DNA of 62,668 nt from Flavobacteriales bacterium (lineage in GTDB: Bacteria > Bacteroidota > Bacteroidia > Flavobacteriales_C > GCA-002722245): positions 1 to 62,668 of the forward strand of contig JAHEZM010000019.1 in the NCBI GenBank assembly GCA_023251075.1, given 5' to 3'. This document shows, piece by piece, positions 26,193 through 35,158 of this stretch (within the stretch, counting starts at the first letter, position 1; each line of letters starts with the position of its first letter). A program made the translations under genes and the position numbers. The notes under the pieces were generated by a model, which worked only from the letters and a program-made list of their open reading frames with translations, was not told the DNA's origin and did not search any database.

Positions 26193-28169
26193 ATGAAGTC
26201 GATTTATATCTTTCTTTTTTTCTTCTGTTCTTCCCTGGTACTTGATGCACAAGTGAAGTATCATACCAAGTCGAAAAAAGCAATTGAATTTTTTGATGCG
26301 GCTACTTATGCTTTGAGAGAGCATAAAAAAACGGAAGCAATAGGGTTGTTGGATAAGGCACTGGCTAAAGACCCTCTGTTTCTCGAAGCTCTGGCAGTTA
26401 GAGGTGATGTATATGGAGAGCTGAAACAGTTTGATAAAGCGATTGCCGATAAAGAAACAGCGCTTAAAATTGATCCTGATAATTTTTCATTTTTATATCT
26501 CGATCTGGGAGGTTTGTATTTCAATATTCAGAATTATGATAAGGCTGAAGGGGTATTAAAAACATACCTAGAAAAAGAAAAATCAAATTCTCGACCCTTT
26601 CCTGAATCCATTAAGAAAGCAGAGAAATTATTGTCGAGTTGTGCTTTTGCCAAAGAAGCAGTAAAAAATCCTGTTCCTTTTAATCCGGTGAATATGGGCT
26701 CAAATGTGAATTCTACTTTGAAAGATTATAATCCTTTTGTGACTTTAGATGGACAAACTTTTTATTTAACCAGAACCATTTGGACAGATTCGGTGAGAGA
26801 TCCTTTGGGAAATATGATTAAGGACGGACAAGAGGATCTTTTCGTAAGTTTTAAGGATAATAATGCATGGACTCCTGCTAATAATGTAGGTGGGCCCATT
26901 AATTCTGAAGTGATGGAAGGTGCAATATCGCTTTCTCCTAATGGTAATGTGATGATTTTAACAGTTTGTGAAAAAACGGGAAATTGGGGTAAGGGGCGAA
27001 CTGGTTTTGGGAGCTGTGACTTGTTTTATACTCAGAAGTTAAATAATGGAAAATGGAGTGTGCTAAAGAATTTAGGCCCGGAAGTAAATAGTGGGAAATT
27101 CGACGCTCAACCTTCCGTTTCCACCGATGGTAAAGATGTTTATTTTGCAAGTTCGCGCGCCGGAGGCTATGGTAGCTCTGATATTTATGTAACACATTTT
27201 ACTGAAAAAGGCTGGTCGAAACCTGAAAATTTAGGAGCCAATATCAATACCTATGGTTTTGAAGATGGAGTATTTATTCATCCCGATAATCAAACTTTAT
27301 ATTTCGCGTCGAGCGGATTGCCAGGAATGGGCGGACGGGATATTTATATGAGTAAAAAACAAGCAGATGGTTCTTGGGGAATTCCACGAAATTTAGGTTA
27401 TCCTATTAATACTGCCGACGACGAACGTTCAATGTTTATTGATGCCAAAGGGGAAGTAGCTTACTTTGCTTCCGACAGAGCAGGTGGAGTGGGGGATCTG
27501 GATATTTATCAATTTAAAATGCCTCCGGCACTTCGTCCGATTCCTGTAACTTATATGAAGGGTTTTGTTTTCGATGCGCAAACCAAAACCCCTATGGTGG
27601 CTAATTTTGAATTGATTGATTTAGCCAGTGGCAAAAAAGTTTATTCTTCTACTTCTGAAGCAAAAGACGGATCATTTTTAGTGGCTCTTCCCACACAGAA
27701 AAATTATGCTTTAAATGTTCAGGCTGCCGATGGGAATTATACTTTCTTTTCGGAGAATTTCGAATTAACTATTCCTGCTAAAGGTGAATTGGTTTATAAA
27801 AAAGATGTGCCGATGAAGAAGGTGGCCCCTGGTGTTACCAATGTTTTGAAGAATGTGTTTTTCGATACCGATTCCTATTTATTAAAGAACGAATCGAAAG
27901 TAGAATTAGATAAACTGGCTGAATTCTTAAATAATAATCCAACTCTAAAAATTGAGTTAGGGGGCCACACCGACAATCAAGGCAGTAAAGAACACAATTT
28001 ATTATTATCTAAAAATCGTGCAAGCGAAGTCAAAAAATATTTAATTAAGCAAGGAATTGATGCTGAACGATTGAGTATTAAAGGTTATGCTGATGAGGTT
28101 CCTGTTGATAGCAATTCTACAGAAGAAGGTAGAGCCAATAATAGAAGAATGGAGTGGAAGGTGTTGTAG
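26193..28169 (+). CDS. TPR / PD40 beta-propeller / CRD / OmpA-C protein (PorE-like paralogue 1)
   Basis: Exported protein of 658 residues with a signal peptide (to VLDAQ). Domains in order: TPR repeats (about 30-145), WD40-like PD40 propeller (about 165-440) with repeats such as SPNGNVMILTV, STDGKDVYFASSRAGGYGSSDIY and HPDNQTLYFASSGLPGMGGRDIY, a carboxypeptidase-regulatory-like beta domain (about 455-540), and a C-terminal OmpA-type peptidoglycan-binding domain (about 555-658). The OmpA domain has the ligand motif GHTDNQGS and LSKNRASEV with both key Asp and Arg. This is the architecture of PorE, which ties the type IX secretion system to peptidoglycan. It lies 49 bases after queE. A second protein of the same design is at 53659. 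Which one is the true PorE cannot be told from sequence alone. Confidence 0.87.
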   Translation: MKSIYIFLFFFCSSLVLDAQVKYHTKSKKAIEFFDAATYALREHKKTEAIGLLDKALAKDPLFLEALAVRGDVYGELKQFDKAIADKETALKIDPDNFSFLYLDLGGLYFNIQNYDKAEGVLKTYLEKEKSNSRPFPESIKKAEKLLSSCAFAKEAVKNPVPFNPVNMGSNVNSTLKDYNPFVTLDGQTFYLTRTIWTDSVRDPLGNMIKDGQEDLFVSFKDNNAWTPANNVGGPINSEVMEGAISLSPNGNVMILTVCEKTGNWGKGRTGFGSCDLFYTQKLNNGKWSVLKNLGPEVNSGKFDAQPSVSTDGKDVYFASSRAGGYGSSDIYVTHFTEKGWSKPENLGANINTYGFEDGVFIHPDNQTLYFASSGLPGMGGRDIYMSKKQADGSWGIPRNLGYPINTADDERSMFIDAKGEVAYFASDRAGGVGDLDIYQFKMPPALRPIPVTYMKGFVFDAQTKTPMVANFELIDLASGKKVYSSTSEAKDGSFLVALPTQKNYALNVQAADGNYTFFSENFELTIPAKGELVYKKDVPMKKVAPGVTNVLKNVFFDTDSYLLKNESKVELDKLAEFLNNNPTLKIELGGHTDNQGSKEHNLLLSKNRASEVKKYLIKQGIDAERLSIKGYADEVPVDSNSTEEGRANNRRMEWKVL

Positions 28170-28236
28170 AAATGGGAGTATTCTAGAATAATAAATTCAA
28201 TTTATAGTGAATTAATCTATTTGAGTTGATGGCAAC

Positions 28237-28270
28237 AAAAAACCCGAAGGAATTTTCCTTCGGGTTTTTT
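28237..28270. terminator. Bidirectional terminator between PorE-like paralogue 1 and the exported protein gene
   Basis: AAAAAACCCGAAGGAA pairs with TTCCTTCGGGTTTTTT; the few central bases form the loop. T runs on both sides. Confidence 0.9.
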
Positions 28271-28283
28271 TATAACTATTATT

Positions 28284-29447
28284 TTATTTTTTTACAGGTG
28301 GTGTTGTTTTTTTCTTTTGTTGTACTGTTGCAGGTGCAGCGGGTTGTTCAATCATAGTTAAGGAAACAATGCTATTGGTGTTCATTTCTACTCCCATCAT
28401 ATTCTGACTGGTGCTTGTTTTTCCAGTTAGAAGATCAAACATTCCTTTGGTAATATTGAAATTAACATCAACATTAGCTGTCATGGTAGGCATCATGTCG
28501 GATGGTGTTGTATTTCCACCTGCACCCGACATTCCAGTTTCCATGGGCGTGTTCATTTGAGTATCAAATTCTTTCATTTCAGTACCCATATCGCCCATAC
28601 CACTCATACCCATTCCCACATTATTACCTGTTCCAGTACCATTGGTGCTTGTGCCTGTTACATTGGTAGCGGCAGCAGAAGAGCTTTTATCTGTAATCAT
28701 TGAAATATTCATTTTCACATTGTTTGCAGTTACCTCATTAGTGGTAACGGTTGTTTTATAGTAACCCGATTGCACGTCGAATTTATCGCCCGTTTTAGTA
28801 TCTCCTTCTGGTAACTCAAGCATAGCTAGCACATCGTAAGGTAGGATATCTAGTTTTTTATCCTCTTGTGTTATTTTGATTGTTTCTTGTTTAGGAGTGC
28901 TCACTGTTTTTTCTGTGTATCCTGCTTTTAATGTACCTGTTTTAGGATCGAATTTAGCATATACTGTTACCTGTTGATTACCTACAGTGGCAGTAGCTGA
29001 AGTACTGGTGCCATCTCCTTCAATTTTTCCGGAAACCAAGATATTGCCAGTTGCAGTAGCCAGAATATATACTTCTTTATAGAAGGTGAAATGCCCCTTT
29101 TTATCTACTGATATTTCTGCCTTTAATGCTTGAGGTGGAATAGAACTGAGTCCAGCTACTTTTACTTTTTTACTATCTGTAATGTCAAATTTATCAATGA
29201 TTAAAAATCCTTTTCCCGTTCCGTTGGCATCTACCGATACAATACTAAGCTTTAACGTGGTATTGGTGAAATAACTTTCTTTCATGTCTTGCGCTATTCC
29301 CATCATATTTATTTTGGTTGAAATATCGTCTTGCGCTTTCATTTGAATATTGTAAATGCCGCCGGCTTTCCATTTGTAATTCAATTCAGCTGCAAAAGAT
29401 AAACTAGCGATAAAACAAAGAAGGGTAGTTTGTAGTATTTTTTTCAT
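28284..29447 (-). CDS. Exported protein of unknown function with Met/Gly/Thr-rich linker
   Basis: A 387-residue secreted protein with signal peptide MKKILQTTLLCFIASLSFA. The body is two beta-rich halves (about 20-255 and 320-370) of the kind found in DUF6263-like proteins of Bacteroidota; I am not certain of the family. Between them, at about residues 255-320, lies a low-complexity linker rich in Gly, Met, Thr and Asn (GNNVGMGMSGMGDMGTEM). The C-terminus is Pro/Lys-rich (KKKTTPPVKK). It is monocistronic and ended by the terminator at 28237. Confidence 0.65.
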   Translation of the reverse strand: MKKILQTTLLCFIASLSFAAELNYKWKAGGIYNIQMKAQDDISTKINMMGIAQDMKESYFTNTTLKLSIVSVDANGTGKGFLIIDKFDITDSKKVKVAGLSSIPPQALKAEISVDKKGHFTFYKEVYILATATGNILVSGKIEGDGTSTSATATVGNQQVTVYAKFDPKTGTLKAGYTEKTVSTPKQETIKITQEDKKLDILPYDVLAMLELPEGDTKTGDKFDVQSGYYKTTVTTNEVTANNVKMNISMITDKSSSAAATNVTGTSTNGTGTGNNVGMGMSGMGDMGTEMKEFDTQMNTPMETGMSGAGGNTTPSDMMPTMTANVDVNFNITKGMFDLLTGKTSTSQNMMGVEMNTNSIVSLTMIEQPAAPATVQQKKKTTPPVKK

Positions 29448-29561
29448 AAAAATGATTTTTGGTTTCTTGTTGATTTACAAATGCTGGTCCAAAAGAGAAA
29501 GGAATACGATTTATTTTTGTTTTGGTTCTGAATTTGGTCTGGACTTCCTACACAAAATTTT

Positions 29562-29569
29562 TATCTTTG
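29562..29569 (+). promoter_or_regulatory. Candidate -7 element, six bases before the DUF493 start codon
   Basis: TATCTTTG matches TAnnTTTG. A TTTG occurs upstream but at 25 bases, longer than the usual spacing. Predicts a leader of only two or three bases. Confidence 0.4.
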
Positions 29570-29575
29570 CAGGAT

Positions 29576-29839
29576 ATGTCTGATGATCGCTACGAATACC
29601 TGCGCAAACAATTGGAACAGCAAATAAGCTTTCCTTCTAAATACATGTTTAAATTTATCGTTCCAAAAGATAAGGTAGAACAAGTTAAGCCTCATTTTGA
29701 AACAGGTGTTGTTACCGAGAAACCATCAAGCAAAGGCAATTATGTTAGCGTAACTATTTTAGTAATTGTTTTTTCTCCCGACGATGTTTTACACGGCTAC
29801 AAAAGAGTTTCTCACATAGAAGGTATTGTTGCGTTATGA
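29576..29839 (+). CDS. DUF493 family protein (YbeD-like)
   Basis: Small cytoplasmic protein of 87 residues with the DUF493/YbeD ferredoxin-like fold pattern: FPSKYMFKFIVPKD, a helix, VVTEKPSSKGNYVSVTILVIVFSPDDVLHGYKRV. Members may be allosteric regulators, but the role is unproven. I start it at ATG 29576, directly after a promoter -7 element; the longer frame (29522) would include the promoter and is not credible. The stop overlaps the start of the next gene (ATGA). Confidence 0.85.
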   Translation: MSDDRYEYLRKQLEQQISFPSKYMFKFIVPKDKVEQVKPHFETGVVTEKPSSKGNYVSVTILVIVFSPDDVLHGYKRVSHIEGIVAL

Positions 29840-30681
29840 TAGTGTGGCAAGGTAAATTAGAAAAAATGGCGGTGGAGCTTAATACTCCTATTCAGTATTT
29901 TTTAGCCGAGGATCATTCGAAGTTTTCTATTAATTCCCTGATAGGTAAAAATATCCGATTACAATTTCAAAATGAAATAAGATGTGTGGCTTGCGATAGA
30001 AAGACCAGCAAATCTTTCGGACAAGGTTTTTGTTATCCTTGTTTCATGAATTCCCCTGAAAATGCAGAATGTATCGTTCGTCCGGAATTGTGTAAAGCTC
30101 ATGAACATGAAGGTAGAGATCCTGAGTGGGAAGAAAAAAATCATAATGTTCCTCACTATGTATATATTGCTCAAACCAGTGATGTGAAAGTGGGAGTGAC
30201 ACGTGCCACCAATTTGTACAATCGTTGGATCGACCAAGGCGCACGTTGCGGAATAAAGCTGGCTTTGGTTCCTTATCGTCAGTTGGCTGGGGAAATTGAA
30301 ATAGCTTTAAAAGCACATATTTCCGACAAAACGAATTGGCAAAAAATGCTGAAAGATGAAAGGGGAGAAGAAGTGGATTTAGTGAAGTTGAAAAATCAAC
30401 TGATCGATCAGCTTCCTGAAGATTTAATGGAATATGCCGATGATGATGATACGATAACTACTCTTCAATATCCGGTAGAAAAATATTTAGATAAAATTAA
30501 AAGTATAGGCTTCGATAAAGAGCCTATAGTGGAAGGTATATTACAAGGTATTCGCGGACAATATCTAATATTCTCCAATGGCAATGTAATTAATTTGCGT
30601 AAGCATTCCGGTTATGTTATTACTGTTGAAGTTTTAGAAACTGAAATAGAAAAAATTTTGGTGCAAGGAAGTTTATTCTGA
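29836..30681 (+). CDS. DUF2797 family protein
   Basis: A 281-residue cytoplasmic protein that matches my knowledge of DUF2797. A cysteine cluster CVACDRKTSKSFGQGFCYPC (about residues 53-72) looks like a zinc-binding knuckle. It is followed by a segment HYVYIAQTSDVKVGVTRA and YNRWIDQGA (about 111-140) that recalls the core of GIY-YIG/T5orf172 nuclease domains (YVYI..., KVG..., R). No experimental function is known to me. It overlaps DUF493 by four bases, a pairing seen in other Bacteroidota, so the two products may act together. Confidence 0.8.
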   Translation: MIVWQGKLEKMAVELNTPIQYFLAEDHSKFSINSLIGKNIRLQFQNEIRCVACDRKTSKSFGQGFCYPCFMNSPENAECIVRPELCKAHEHEGRDPEWEEKNHNVPHYVYIAQTSDVKVGVTRATNLYNRWIDQGARCGIKLALVPYRQLAGEIEIALKAHISDKTNWQKMLKDERGEEVDLVKLKNQLIDQLPEDLMEYADDDDTITTLQYPVEKYLDKIKSIGFDKEPIVEGILQGIRGQYLIFSNGNVINLRKHSGYVITVEVLETEIEKILVQGSLF

Positions 30682-30763
30682 GAAACGTTTTAACGTATTT
30701 TATTTTTCTACATCTCCATCATCCTACATTTTTATTTATATCTTGCCGCCATAAATTCTTTCC

Positions 30764-31906
30764 ATGGATGTTACTTTAATTAATTTACAAGCCCGACTGG
30801 ATGAATTGCGTCAATTGCAATCGGCTGGCTTACAGGAACGTTTGGTGAAACGCTTTTTGGATATTTGCAAAGACTACGATTTTGCTTCTTTTGAAGTGCA
30901 ATCGAAAATCTTTAATCAAGAAAAAGATGCGTTAGATATCATTAATGGTTTTCTGAATTCCCCACCCAATATTTCTCCAAAATTTCAAGCAAGCGATTTT
31001 GATGAGGTTGTTTTTAAAGCTGAAAAAATGACTAAGCGTTATGGCAATTCTCCCGATTCATTTGCTTTGGATAATTGCGATTTCTCTATGAATAAAGGTG
31101 GAATCACTGGAATAGTAGGCGAAAATGGAAATGGAAAAACAACTCTCTTACGAATGGTGGCCGCCGAATTAGCCGTTACCAATGGTGAGCTTTCGTATGG
31201 CAGATACAAGGAGTGGGAAGAAATTAAAAATGCGGTGTCGTACATTCCTCAACGTATTCCACGTTGGTACGGAACTCTTCTCGATAATATGAAACACTAT
31301 GCTTCTTTGCATGGAGTAGCAGGAAAAGAAAATGACGAATGGGTGAATTTTTACATTCATCGTTTAGGCTTATCGAAATACAAACATTACAAATGGTCGG
31401 AAATTTCTACAGGATATAGATTGCGATTTCAATTGGCAAAAATTATGCTGAAACATCCACGTTTATTGGTGTTAGATGAACCGCTGGCCAATTTAGATGT
31501 AAATGCAAAACAATATTTTTTGGAAGATTTACAGGATTTAGCACGATCAGAAGCCAATCCAATTTCTATCATTTTAAGTTCACAACAATTGCATGATGTA
31601 GAAGCGGTTTCCGATCAAATTATATTCTTAAGAAAAGGAAAAGCAGAATACATTGGAAAGGTGAGTGACATCGGAAAAGATCGTGAAATGAATATGTTCG
31701 AGATATCCGGACAATTTGAATTGAGCGATTTAGAAAAATTAAAAGCGCTTCATCCTACAATTATTATCGACAAAAAAGGGATGTTGTATTTGTTGCATTG
31801 TCCGCTCGATTTTACCTCCAAAAAATTACTTCAATACTTCTCACAAAATGATGTGGCATTAGAGTATTTCAGAGACATTAGCAATTCTACCAAAAAATAT
31901 TTTTAG
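30764..31906 (+). CDS. ABC transporter ATP-binding protein with N- and C-terminal extensions
   Basis: ATPase of 380 residues. An extra helical region of about 80 residues comes first. Then the ABC domain: Walker A GENGNGKT (119-126), Q-loop Gln163, Walker B LLVLDEP (234-240) with D-loop LANLD, and H-loop region LSSQQLHD. The signature motif is degenerate, ISTGYRLR in place of LSGGQ, and the H-loop His is displaced or replaced. A C-terminal extension of about 90 residues follows. It is probably an exporter or envelope-remodelling ATPase working with the membrane protein two bases downstream. It is not GldA, which is shorter and has a standard signature. Confidence 0.83.
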   Translation: MDVTLINLQARLDELRQLQSAGLQERLVKRFLDICKDYDFASFEVQSKIFNQEKDALDIINGFLNSPPNISPKFQASDFDEVVFKAEKMTKRYGNSPDSFALDNCDFSMNKGGITGIVGENGNGKTTLLRMVAAELAVTNGELSYGRYKEWEEIKNAVSYIPQRIPRWYGTLLDNMKHYASLHGVAGKENDEWVNFYIHRLGLSKYKHYKWSEISTGYRLRFQLAKIMLKHPRLLVLDEPLANLDVNAKQYFLEDLQDLARSEANPISIILSSQQLHDVEAVSDQIIFLRKGKAEYIGKVSDIGKDREMNMFEISGQFELSDLEKLKALHPTIIIDKKGMLYLLHCPLDFTSKKLLQYFSQNDVALEYFRDISNSTKKYF

Positions 31907-31908
31907 AC

Positions 31909-33315
31909 ATGAGTTTTATTTCAACCCTTAAAAAACCGATGAATAAAATTGATCGGTATTTACTTGAGAATCATCCTTTGTTATGGGAAGTGAAATTGCA
32001 TTGGGTAGCCTACTTTGTTTTGCTTACTCATGTGGTGGTTACATTGTTTGTTTTGGCGTTTAACATTACTCCCGATAAAACGCGGGAAGTGTATACGGTA
32101 TATGGAGTATCGTATATTATTATTGTTTTAGCATTTTGTTATTGGATAGCGATTTTTTTGCGTTTCAATTTAGCCAATGAAAATGGTAAGCAGAGTAAGT
32201 GGAAAGTATTACAAACTTTCTTTTCTATAATGTTGGTTTGTGCCTTGTTTTCTTCTTTATCTTATACCGTTCCAACGACTATGTTATGGTTAAAAAAACA
32301 GCAAACAGATGTAAGTAAAATCAGAAATGATATTGATGCCCTGAATGAGGGCAATCCGTATTTTATTGAAAACACTATAAATTGTGGAGAGCTTAATATT
32401 GATTGTGAAAATGAATGGAGCGATACATGTATTGTAGATAGTTTTTATCTGCACAGATATTATCCGTATGCTTTTGACTCTGTGCAGGAAAACGAATTAG
32501 GAATAAAAACTTTAAGTGATTTAAAGAAATCATATGAAAACAAAAATGCCTCTTCTATAAAGGCAAAAATAGAGAAATACATTGTTGTAAATAAGAAACT
32601 ATCAAATGATTATTTCATGTCCGTGGATTCAATTTACATGATTCACCAAAAGAAATGTGAATTGTTTAAAGTGGTTGAAAATGGAAGTGTTATCTATATA
32701 GGGCCTAGTATTCGTCGTAATAATTATTACGTTTACAATGATTGGGATTTAAAGGATCAGGCTGATTTATACACTTTTGATTTGAATATTTATGAAGGGA
32801 AAACTTTATGGGTTTACTTCATTTTTTTTATTTGCATATCTAATGTTCTTTTGGTTTTTAAATTTTTCCGCTGGCAGTCTTTTATTCTGGTGCCTATTTT
32901 CTTTCTTCCATTTTCAATTATTTCAACGGTTTTAATTGTGTTGATTGTTAATTATAACGAAGATCACATTGGAATGAATTATATTCTATTGTGTTTTATA
33001 CTTGCTCTTTTTTGGGGTATAAAGGGAGCATATAAACAATATTATTCCTGGTTTGCAGCAATTTGTTTAATGGCCGTACAACTCACCATTCCTTTTTTAT
33101 TCGACTATTTGTTAATGTATTGTAAGGAAATGGAGTTGCTTGTTCCTGGAATAGAAATAACAACATATAACAACAGTGGGTATGATTATTATTATACTAT
33201 TGTTGAAGGTGCTCATGAAACTGCAATATTGATGGGGTTTGTACTCTACCTTGTTCTTTTGCCTTTCTTTAGAAATTTAAGTGTGAAATACAACGCTATT
33301 CCGAAGAAGAAGTAA
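31909..33315 (+). CDS. Multi-spanning membrane protein, probable ABC partner
   Basis: A 468-residue integral membrane protein of unrecognised family. Helices are visible at about 28-50, 63-85, 97-120, then a soluble loop of about 190 residues rich in acidic and aromatic residues with several Cys (INCGELNIDC, WSDTC, KKC), then helices at about 303-325, 330-350, 357-375, 385-405 and 437-455. The pattern of three helices, a big extracytoplasmic loop and more helices would suit an ABC permease. The start two bases after the ATPase implies one operon. No permease signature is recognisable. Confidence 0.65.
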   Translation: MSFISTLKKPMNKIDRYLLENHPLLWEVKLHWVAYFVLLTHVVVTLFVLAFNITPDKTREVYTVYGVSYIIIVLAFCYWIAIFLRFNLANENGKQSKWKVLQTFFSIMLVCALFSSLSYTVPTTMLWLKKQQTDVSKIRNDIDALNEGNPYFIENTINCGELNIDCENEWSDTCIVDSFYLHRYYPYAFDSVQENELGIKTLSDLKKSYENKNASSIKAKIEKYIVVNKKLSNDYFMSVDSIYMIHQKKCELFKVVENGSVIYIGPSIRRNNYYVYNDWDLKDQADLYTFDLNIYEGKTLWVYFIFFICISNVLLVFKFFRWQSFILVPIFFLPFSIISTVLIVLIVNYNEDHIGMNYILLCFILALFWGIKGAYKQYYSWFAAICLMAVQLTIPFLFDYLLMYCKEMELLVPGIEITTYNNSGYDYYYTIVEGAHETAILMGFVLYLVLLPFFRNLSVKYNAIPKKK

Positions 33316-33322
33316 ATATAGT

Positions 33323-33558
33323 TCGTCATTGCGAGATCCGTCAGCCGACGGATGAAGCAATCATACTAATGTTTTTAATTTCAATTGCCGTCGGTTTTAA
33401 CCGACGGATTTGATTGTTTTCATAATAAGGCTTTAGCCGAACAATATTTTTTGGCTAAAGCCCTGTATATGTTCTTTTTTCCGTCGGTTAAAACCGATGT
33501 AAGTTTTTGATGAATAAGATTGCTTTATTTCTGAGTACAAAAATATCAGCAATGACGA
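33323..33558. repeat. Palindromic repeat element with terminal inverted repeats (REP/MITE-like)
   Basis: A 236-base non-coding element. The ends are a perfect 10-bp inverted repeat, TCGTCATTGC at the left and GCAATGACGA at the right; just inside, AAGCAATC (33355-33362) is matched by GATTGCTT (33518-33525). Inside are a nested hairpin at 33328-33361 (ATTGC, ATCCGTC, loop AGCC, GACGGAT, GCAAT), the palindrome CCGTCGGTT-TT-AACCGACGG at 33388-33407, the inverted pair GGCTTTAGCC (33429-33438) and GGCTAAAGCC (33453-33462), and another CCGTCGGTT at 33481. It contains no ORF. The cgtcattgcgag...gaagcaatc pattern resembles dispersed intergenic repeats of many environmental genomes. Confidence 0.8.
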
Positions 33559-33568
33559 GCAAAGAGAC

Positions 33569-35029
33569 TTAAAACAATTTCTTTCCTTTTTTATAGAAAT
33601 CAATTTCTTTTTTACCGTTTTCGTCGTACGATTTCCACCAACCTTTTTTCAATCCGTTTTTGAATTTCCCTTTGTTTTTTAAACTTCCATCTTCATAATA
33701 TTCCAGAAATTTACCGTCTTGTTTGCCTTCTTCGTTATAGTTTTCTTGTAGTTGTACTCGTCCGTCGTAATACCATTTGCTATGCTCTCCCAATATCTTT
33801 CCGTTTTTGTAGAAGGCATTTTCTTTTGGAATATAGTTGTCGTGCCAAGTTTGATACATTCCTTCCAACTCCCCACTTTTATAATTGATTTCAGAAATAA
33901 GATGATCATTAGGAGCCCATTCATATTGAACACCATCTAAGTGATCATTTACATAATACAATTCTCTTTTTTTAACACCATTCGGATACCATTCTAAAAT
34001 ACTTCCTTCTTTAATATCTACAATAGAAGAATCTGCTATTGGCTCATTGTACAATACAAAATTGAAATTGCTATCGGTTCTTGCGATGTAGAAACTGTTT
34101 TGATTTAATACAATATTCCGCGCTAAATTATTTTCTAATTTTTGATAGCCATCCGATACATTTTTCACCGTGTTTTGAGCCAACTGACTAGCTACTACAA
34201 TTTTTCGAATGTAATTATGAAAATAACTATTCCATAAGCCTTTGCTGCTTTTTCTCCATGCCGATTCAAAATAGTATTGAAAAAAAGGAACATAATATTC
34301 GTAGTTTTCAGGACATTCAGAAAGTACCTCTTCTTTATTGTCGATTCTTCTATAGGTATAAGCACATGAACCCGATAACCCCGCTTTCGATAAAGTATTT
34401 CCTGAACTCATTAGCTTTTCTACATCGGAGTAAGCATGATCCATGTTTTTTTCTTGTGAATACCAATCTACACTTACATAAGTATTGAAAGTTTTGTCGA
34501 AAGATTCATCCAGATTATACCTTATTTTCACAATGCATTCTCCTGTTTTTAAGTATGTTTTTTCTACCACTTTTACTTTTTCCTGGTTGATGTGCGATTT
34601 AGAAAAAAGCTGGTAATACTGAGTATAAACTGAACTGTTGTAATCACTTTCATCATCACGTTTGGTAAACAATTCATTCATTCCGTTTACCGATGTGTAA
34701 ATTTGTACCGATAAGAGAAAAATAGCTCTGTTATAGGCCTGTTCGTATGCTTTTTCCGAATTGGTAAAAGGATCGGAAATACCCACACTATTTATACCTG
34801 TTTCAGCACTTGGATTCCAGGTGAACATCCAGGTAGGAAGGGTGTCCTGACTAAAATAATTATCGGGAATTTGTTGCAATTTGCCACTTAGCTCATCATT
34901 GAGGTTTTTTTCGAAGCTCCAGATATGGTCGTTGTAATTTTCTTCCCATTCCTTAAACTCAGCAGATTGAGCGCCTGCCCAATAAGGAAATACTAGTGTT
35001 AATGCGATAAGGAGTCGACCAAGATACAT
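33569..35029 (-). CDS. Exported MORN-type repeat protein (YwqK-like)
   Basis: Secreted or envelope protein of 486 residues. I start it at ATG 35029, giving the signal peptide MYLGRLLIALTLVFPYWAGAQ; the longer frame begins at TTG 35074. The N-terminal part (about 25-325) is unrecognised. The C-terminal part (about 340-486) is at least five MORN-variant repeats of the form YYxxGxLxxxxxYxxGxxxG, for example GSILEWYPNGVKKRELYY and GKFLEYYEDGSLKNKGKF. Proteins with these repeats are often annotated as YwqK antitoxins, but there is no toxin partner here and a structural envelope role is more likely. The end lies 11 bases from the palindromic element. Confidence 0.78.
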   Translation of the reverse strand: MYLGRLLIALTLVFPYWAGAQSAEFKEWEENYNDHIWSFEKNLNDELSGKLQQIPDNYFSQDTLPTWMFTWNPSAETGINSVGISDPFTNSEKAYEQAYNRAIFLLSVQIYTSVNGMNELFTKRDDESDYNSSVYTQYYQLFSKSHINQEKVKVVEKTYLKTGECIVKIRYNLDESFDKTFNTYVSVDWYSQEKNMDHAYSDVEKLMSSGNTLSKAGLSGSCAYTYRRIDNKEEVLSECPENYEYYVPFFQYYFESAWRKSSKGLWNSYFHNYIRKIVVASQLAQNTVKNVSDGYQKLENNLARNIVLNQNSFYIARTDSNFNFVLYNEPIADSSIVDIKEGSILEWYPNGVKKRELYYVNDHLDGVQYEWAPNDHLISEINYKSGELEGMYQTWHDNYIPKENAFYKNGKILGEHSKWYYDGRVQLQENYNEEGKQDGKFLEYYEDGSLKNKGKFKNGLKKGWWKSYDENGKKEIDFYKKGKKLF

Positions 35030-35158
35030 ACTTCCGTTTTGCTTTATTTTGCCAAAATACATACCAAAAAACAAATATTTTACATTGTGAGTAACTTTTA
35101 AGTAACTGGATTGTTTTACTTATACTTCCAGTCAATGAAAGGTTAAATGTTAAGTTTT

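Noticed and set aside
30764-31906. gldA, the missing ATPase of gldFG
   Set aside because: Length 380, extended ends and a degenerate signature do not fit GldA; the neighbour is another membrane protein.
33569-35029. YwqK-type antitoxin of a toxin-antitoxin pair
   Set aside because: No toxin gene adjacent, the protein is exported, and MORN-like repeats are common in unrelated Bacteroidota proteins.
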